DNA of 22,987 nucleotides from CAYMCV01 sp964389005. GTDB taxonomy: Bacteria > Bacillota > Clostridia > Lachnospirales > Lachnospiraceae. Both the position numbers and the translations under genes were made by a program. The notes below the pieces were generated by a model. It made no database searches. It saw only the letters and a list, made by a program, of their open reading frames with translations, and was not told the DNA's origin. Positions 20,461-22,987 of the stretch are shown here, in pieces; position 1 is the first letter of the stretch, and every line of letters starts with the position of its first letter. The stretch is taken from positions 1 to 22,987 of the forward strand of contig CAYMCV010000031.1 in assembly GCA_964389005.1 (NCBI GenBank), read 5' to 3'.

Positions 20461-21870
20461 ATGACAGAAAATAAGAAACACTTCAATACGTTGAAACCCC
20501 TGTTTGTACAGGGAATCAGTTTTTCTTTATGCTTTTTTGCATTTCAGTTGACAGAGTTTACAATCAATGACAGAGCGGAAATATTACTTGGAGCGAAAAG
20601 AGTTAACTTGGTGTATGCGATTGGCATTGCTTGTACCGCTGTCGGCTTTTTATCTTTTTCTTTGCTTCGCAAAGTATTTGAAGGTGAATATGTCAGAAAG
20701 ATGATTGTCTGTATGGCCGGTATATTGTCGGTCTTTTCGTCCACCACTTTGTTGATTACGGAGAATCACATCCTATTTCTTCTCTGTTCATTTTTGGCCT
20801 TATTGTGTTACGGAAATATCGGTGGGAATATCTATTATCATTTTGCTATGTATTTTGCTAAAAGCAAATACGCCGGGCGTGTGATTGGTATTGGAATGGG
20901 TATCGCCGTTTTGTTACAGTTTATTGTTCAGAATCTGTTTGTAGCCAATGTTGCGTTTATCGTTAGTATTCTGACCAGTGTATCCTTCATGATATATTAT
21001 GTGGTAAATCCGCCGAAGGACTGGATGTTCGAAAATCCGCTTCCCTACTCTGCCGAAAACAAGACGAATCGGAAGGAAGCTATGATTTTGATACTGGCGG
21101 TCGTCTTGATGTCTCTTGTGGTGGGATTGATTGATGGCGTTGTGGTCGCCAAACATGCACAAGGGAGCGGCAGCGTTTCATCCAATGTCAGATTGTTCTA
21201 TGCGGGAAGCCTTGTCATTGCAGGATGGATTGCCGATTTAAAAAGTAGAAAATATCTTGCACTTATAACCGTTTGCACCTTGTTTCTTTCAACTGTGTCC
21301 ACTGCTTTTATTTCAGGTGAAGGCTCCTTTTTCTGGGCAACGGCTTTTATGTATCTGTATTGCGGTTTCTATATCTTGTTTCTAACGGTTTCTTTTACGG
21401 ATTTGGCACCCAAAACGAAAGCACCGACATTCTGGGCGAGTATTGGGAGAATTCTTCGAAGCCTATCGGCAGCCGTGACCGCAATTCCTATGGTATGGTT
21501 GTATGAAAGATTCGGAAGCATTGCTTTGGTTATCGGAAGTTGCTTTTTATCAACATTGACGTTAATTGTTCTATTTCCGCTGATTAGTAAATCGTTTGTA
21601 CAACAACTTCCGCCCCCAAAATCGGATGAGACAAAGGAACTTAGCAGGGAGGAAAAATTCATTCGGTATGCAGAAACGTGTGGTTTGACGCCGAGAGAAA
21701 GAGAAGTTTTTTGGGAATTGATTACCACCGAGGACGATACCCAAATGATAGCAGAGCGACTTTACATATCACGAAGAATGTTACAAAAGTACATTACCGT
21801 TTTGTACGAAAAGACAGGTACCAAGACAAGGGCGGGTCTGGTAGCACATTTTATGGATTTCAATTCTTAA
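20461..21870 (+). CDS. Polytopic membrane protein with C-terminal LuxR-type DNA-binding domain
   Basis: A 469-residue protein. Residues about 15-385 are mostly hydrophobic and contain roughly twelve membrane segments (for example LFVQGISFSLCFFAFQL, IVCMAGILSVFSSTTLLI), in an MFS-like layout. After a polar linker (PPPKSDETKELSREEKF) comes a LuxR/GerE-type helix-turn-helix at about 405-466: LTPREREVFWELI beginning at Leu409, AERLYISRRMLQKYITVLYE, then KTGTKTRAGLVAHF. The protein is therefore a membrane-bound transcription regulator; the membrane part may sense a ligand. ATG 20461 is chosen for the GGAG five bases upstream; GTG 20437 is in frame but less well placed. A palindrome lies directly upstream. 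The next gene begins 118 bases after, with a terminator between. Confidence 0.85.
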   Translation: MTENKKHFNTLKPLFVQGISFSLCFFAFQLTEFTINDRAEILLGAKRVNLVYAIGIACTAVGFLSFSLLRKVFEGEYVRKMIVCMAGILSVFSSTTLLITENHILFLLCSFLALLCYGNIGGNIYYHFAMYFAKSKYAGRVIGIGMGIAVLLQFIVQNLFVANVAFIVSILTSVSFMIYYVVNPPKDWMFENPLPYSAENKTNRKEAMILILAVVLMSLVVGLIDGVVVAKHAQGSGSVSSNVRLFYAGSLVIAGWIADLKSRKYLALITVCTLFLSTVSTAFISGEGSFFWATAFMYLYCGFYILFLTVSFTDLAPKTKAPTFWASIGRILRSLSAAVTAIPMVWLYERFGSIALVIGSCFLSTLTLIVLFPLISKSFVQQLPPPKSDETKELSREEKFIRYAETCGLTPREREVFWELITTEDDTQMIAERLYISRRMLQKYITVLYEKTGTKTRAGLVAHFMDFNS

Positions 21871-21893
21871 AACCACTTTCACAGTGGTTTTTT
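21869..21893 (+). terminator. Intrinsic terminator of the LuxR-type gene
   Basis: AAAACCACT pairs with AGTGGTTTT around TTCAC, ending in a run of six T. It overlaps the last bases of the stop codon. Confidence 0.8.
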
Positions 21894-21915
21894 ATTGCCC
21901 TTTTTCAAAAGTGTG

Positions 21916-21934
21916 CACAATTGTGAACTGCACA
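21916..21934. promoter_or_regulatory. Possible operator at the promoter of the secreted-protein gene
   Basis: A perfect 10-base palindrome, CACAATTGTG (21916-21925), lies just upstream of the -35 box, and TGCACAA is directly repeated 15 bases apart (21914 and 21929). A regulator-binding site is plausible; the adjoining LuxR-type protein is one candidate, without direct evidence. Confidence 0.25.
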
Positions 21935-21957
21935 AATCTCTTCATTTCTTGTAAAAT
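21929..21957 (+). promoter_or_regulatory. Promoter of the secreted-protein gene
   Basis: TGCACA (21929-21934) and TAAAAT (21952-21957) are exactly 17 bases apart. The start would fall about 25 bases before the ATG at 21989. Confidence 0.5.
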
Positions 21958-21988
21958 AGTGTGCAAGTAAATAAAGGAGGTAATAGAT

Positions 21989-22987
21989 ATGATGAAAAGA
22001 AAGAGCGCAACAAAACGTATGCGGGCAAAAATACTTTCCACTATGCTTTGTATTGGATTGCTTGCAGGGACAATACCAATGACGGCAATGGCAGTTCCGA
22101 ATGAGCCACCTAAAATAAGGGCCATTCATTTTGTAGACGGTGGCAGCAGTACCGTTTATGTGAATGAAGCAAAATGCACCGGAGCTTCCTCAGAGAGCAT
22201 TAAATATCTATATTCATCTGACTTGATTCATACAGATAAAATCTTTGACAATCTTCGGAGTATATTGTCAACTGATTATGCAAATCTCGTTCCGGCAACA
22301 GCAGTTGAAGAAACGGTAGGTCTTACCGTAAGCACAGCGGGAACGCCGAATGCACAATGGGTCGATGCCACATGGGTGGCGAATAATGTTATCACCGATA
22401 TCGGTACGGTGACCGAAACAACCAACAGTATTAGCGCTGCATCTATACTGATGGACATAGATTCGCTTCAATCCGATCTGGAAGCAGAAAATTACGCTGC
22501 TTGGCAGGAACAAGAAGCGGAGAACCAAGCAGCATTTGAAGCAGAACATGCGGAAGAACCATCATTAGTATATATTCCCAGTGAGTATGTACCACTTGAT
22601 TTTAACAATACCACAGTGGATGAGTTGCCGACACTTCAAGCAAATCAATTTACGACTGCTGTCGGGATTTCTTTAATCGGGCCGTTTTTCATACAAGAAA
22701 ATAATATTACAAACGTCTATTATGATATTGATCTTGTTACTCATATCGTTACAGTTGTGTCGGAAACGGCAACAAAGGCAGTGGAAGGTTCGGGTATCAA
22801 TCTTCCTGTTTTAACAATTGAAGATGCAACCGATAGTTACGACTACACATTGCGTGATGAACTAACGTCAAGATTTACCTCGAATGAAACAATTACATTT
22901 GGGGAAATTGGTGAGTGGGATGGCGTCAGAATAGATTACTATCATCCAATGCAAGCGTATACAGAAGCAGAATTCGTATACGATCCT
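21989..22987 (+). CDS. Secreted protein of unknown function, 3' end outside the window
   Basis: An open frame of 333 codons reaching the window edge with no stop. A perfect AAAGGAGGT precedes the ATG by eight bases. The N-terminus is a clear Sec signal: basic MMKRKSATKRMRAK, hydrophobic ILSTMLCIGLLAGTIPM, and a likely cut after AMA (about residue 35). The mature part is unrecognised: Ser/Thr/Asn-rich beta-type sequence, interrupted by a Glu/Ala-rich helical stretch (about residues 163-190, SDLEAENYAAWQEQEAENQA and on), then more strand-rich sequence (FTTAVGISLIGPFFIQ, HIVTVVSETA). It may be the start of a large cell-surface protein with domains or an anchor beyond the window. It follows the membrane LuxR-type gene across a terminator and has its own promoter. 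Confidence 0.75.
   Translation, partial: MMKRKSATKRMRAKILSTMLCIGLLAGTIPMTAMAVPNEPPKIRAIHFVDGGSSTVYVNEAKCTGASSESIKYLYSSDLIHTDKIFDNLRSILSTDYANLVPATAVEETVGLTVSTAGTPNAQWVDATWVANNVITDIGTVTETTNSISAASILMDIDSLQSDLEAENYAAWQEQEAENQAAFEAEHAEEPSLVYIPSEYVPLDFNNTTVDELPTLQANQFTTAVGISLIGPFFIQENNITNVYYDIDLVTHIVTVVSETATKAVEGSGINLPVLTIEDATDSYDYTLRDELTSRFTSNETITFGEIGEWDGVRIDYYHPMQAYTEAEFVYDP

Noticed and set aside
20258..20486. Short frames on both strands through the 85-bp palindrome
   Set aside because: They translate the REP-like repeat itself and have no ribosome sites; the near-mirror peptides arise from the palindrome.

Overview
The window looks like a chromosomal segment of a clostridial, Lachnospiraceae-type Firmicute. 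The grounds are strong AGGAGG-type ribosome sites, sigma-A-like promoters, T-tailed terminators, and a content of lipoprotein xylanase, CBM-bearing signalling protein, TIR/WD40 membrane protein, Rpn-type nuclease and CPBP protease. This is inferred from gene content and style, not from a marker gene. Nineteen coding regions are supported; the first is doubtful and the last runs off the right edge. No rRNA, tRNA, CRISPR array or intact insertion sequence was seen.

Left part (1-5277): a small unrecognised ORF, then a lipoprotein GH10 endo-xylanase with two C-terminal CBM9-like modules. Convergent to it, across a shared hairpin terminator, is a membrane HD-GYP (cyclic-di-GMP phosphodiesterase type) protein whose external domain resembles a cellulose-binding CBM2 fold. 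Polysaccharide degradation and a possible polysaccharide-sensing second-messenger enzyme therefore sit together. Next is an MmcQ/YjbR-GNAT fusion.

ECF sigma region (5288-10678): on the minus strand, an ECF sigma factor overlaps a short zinc-finger anti-sigma gene. A full-length zinc-finger anti-sigma (probable TTG start) follows, then a membrane protein that repeats the external domain of that anti-sigma without its zinc finger, then a further two-TM protein. The last gene has what looks like its own promoter, built into the terminator hairpin of the gene before it. An ECF-type promoter motif stands in front of the sigma gene, suggesting autoregulation. A large lipoprotein gene diverges from the operon.

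Accessory stretch (10679-16336): an EF-hand-type calcium-binding protein, an Rpn/PD-(D/E)XK nuclease gene bracketed by two identical 83-bp direct repeats, and a 970-aa TIR-TM-coiled-coil-propeller protein facing it.

Right part (16337-22987): a Gfo/Idh/MocA oxidoreductase, a GNAT acetyltransferase, an iron-dependent alcohol dehydrogenase, a CPBP membrane protease, a polytopic membrane protein ending in a LuxR-type DNA-binding domain, and the start of a secreted protein of unknown function.

The most distinctive feature is a dispersed REP-like repeat with core GGGGACGGRGCAAGTGTAAC. It occurs once in each 83-bp repeat, twice in tandem after the oxidoreductase (the first unit contains the stop codon), once inverted directly after the GNAT stop codon, and as two inverted arms in an 85-bp near-perfect palindrome before the LuxR-type gene. 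Five of the seven units touch or nearly touch a stop codon or the unit beside it.
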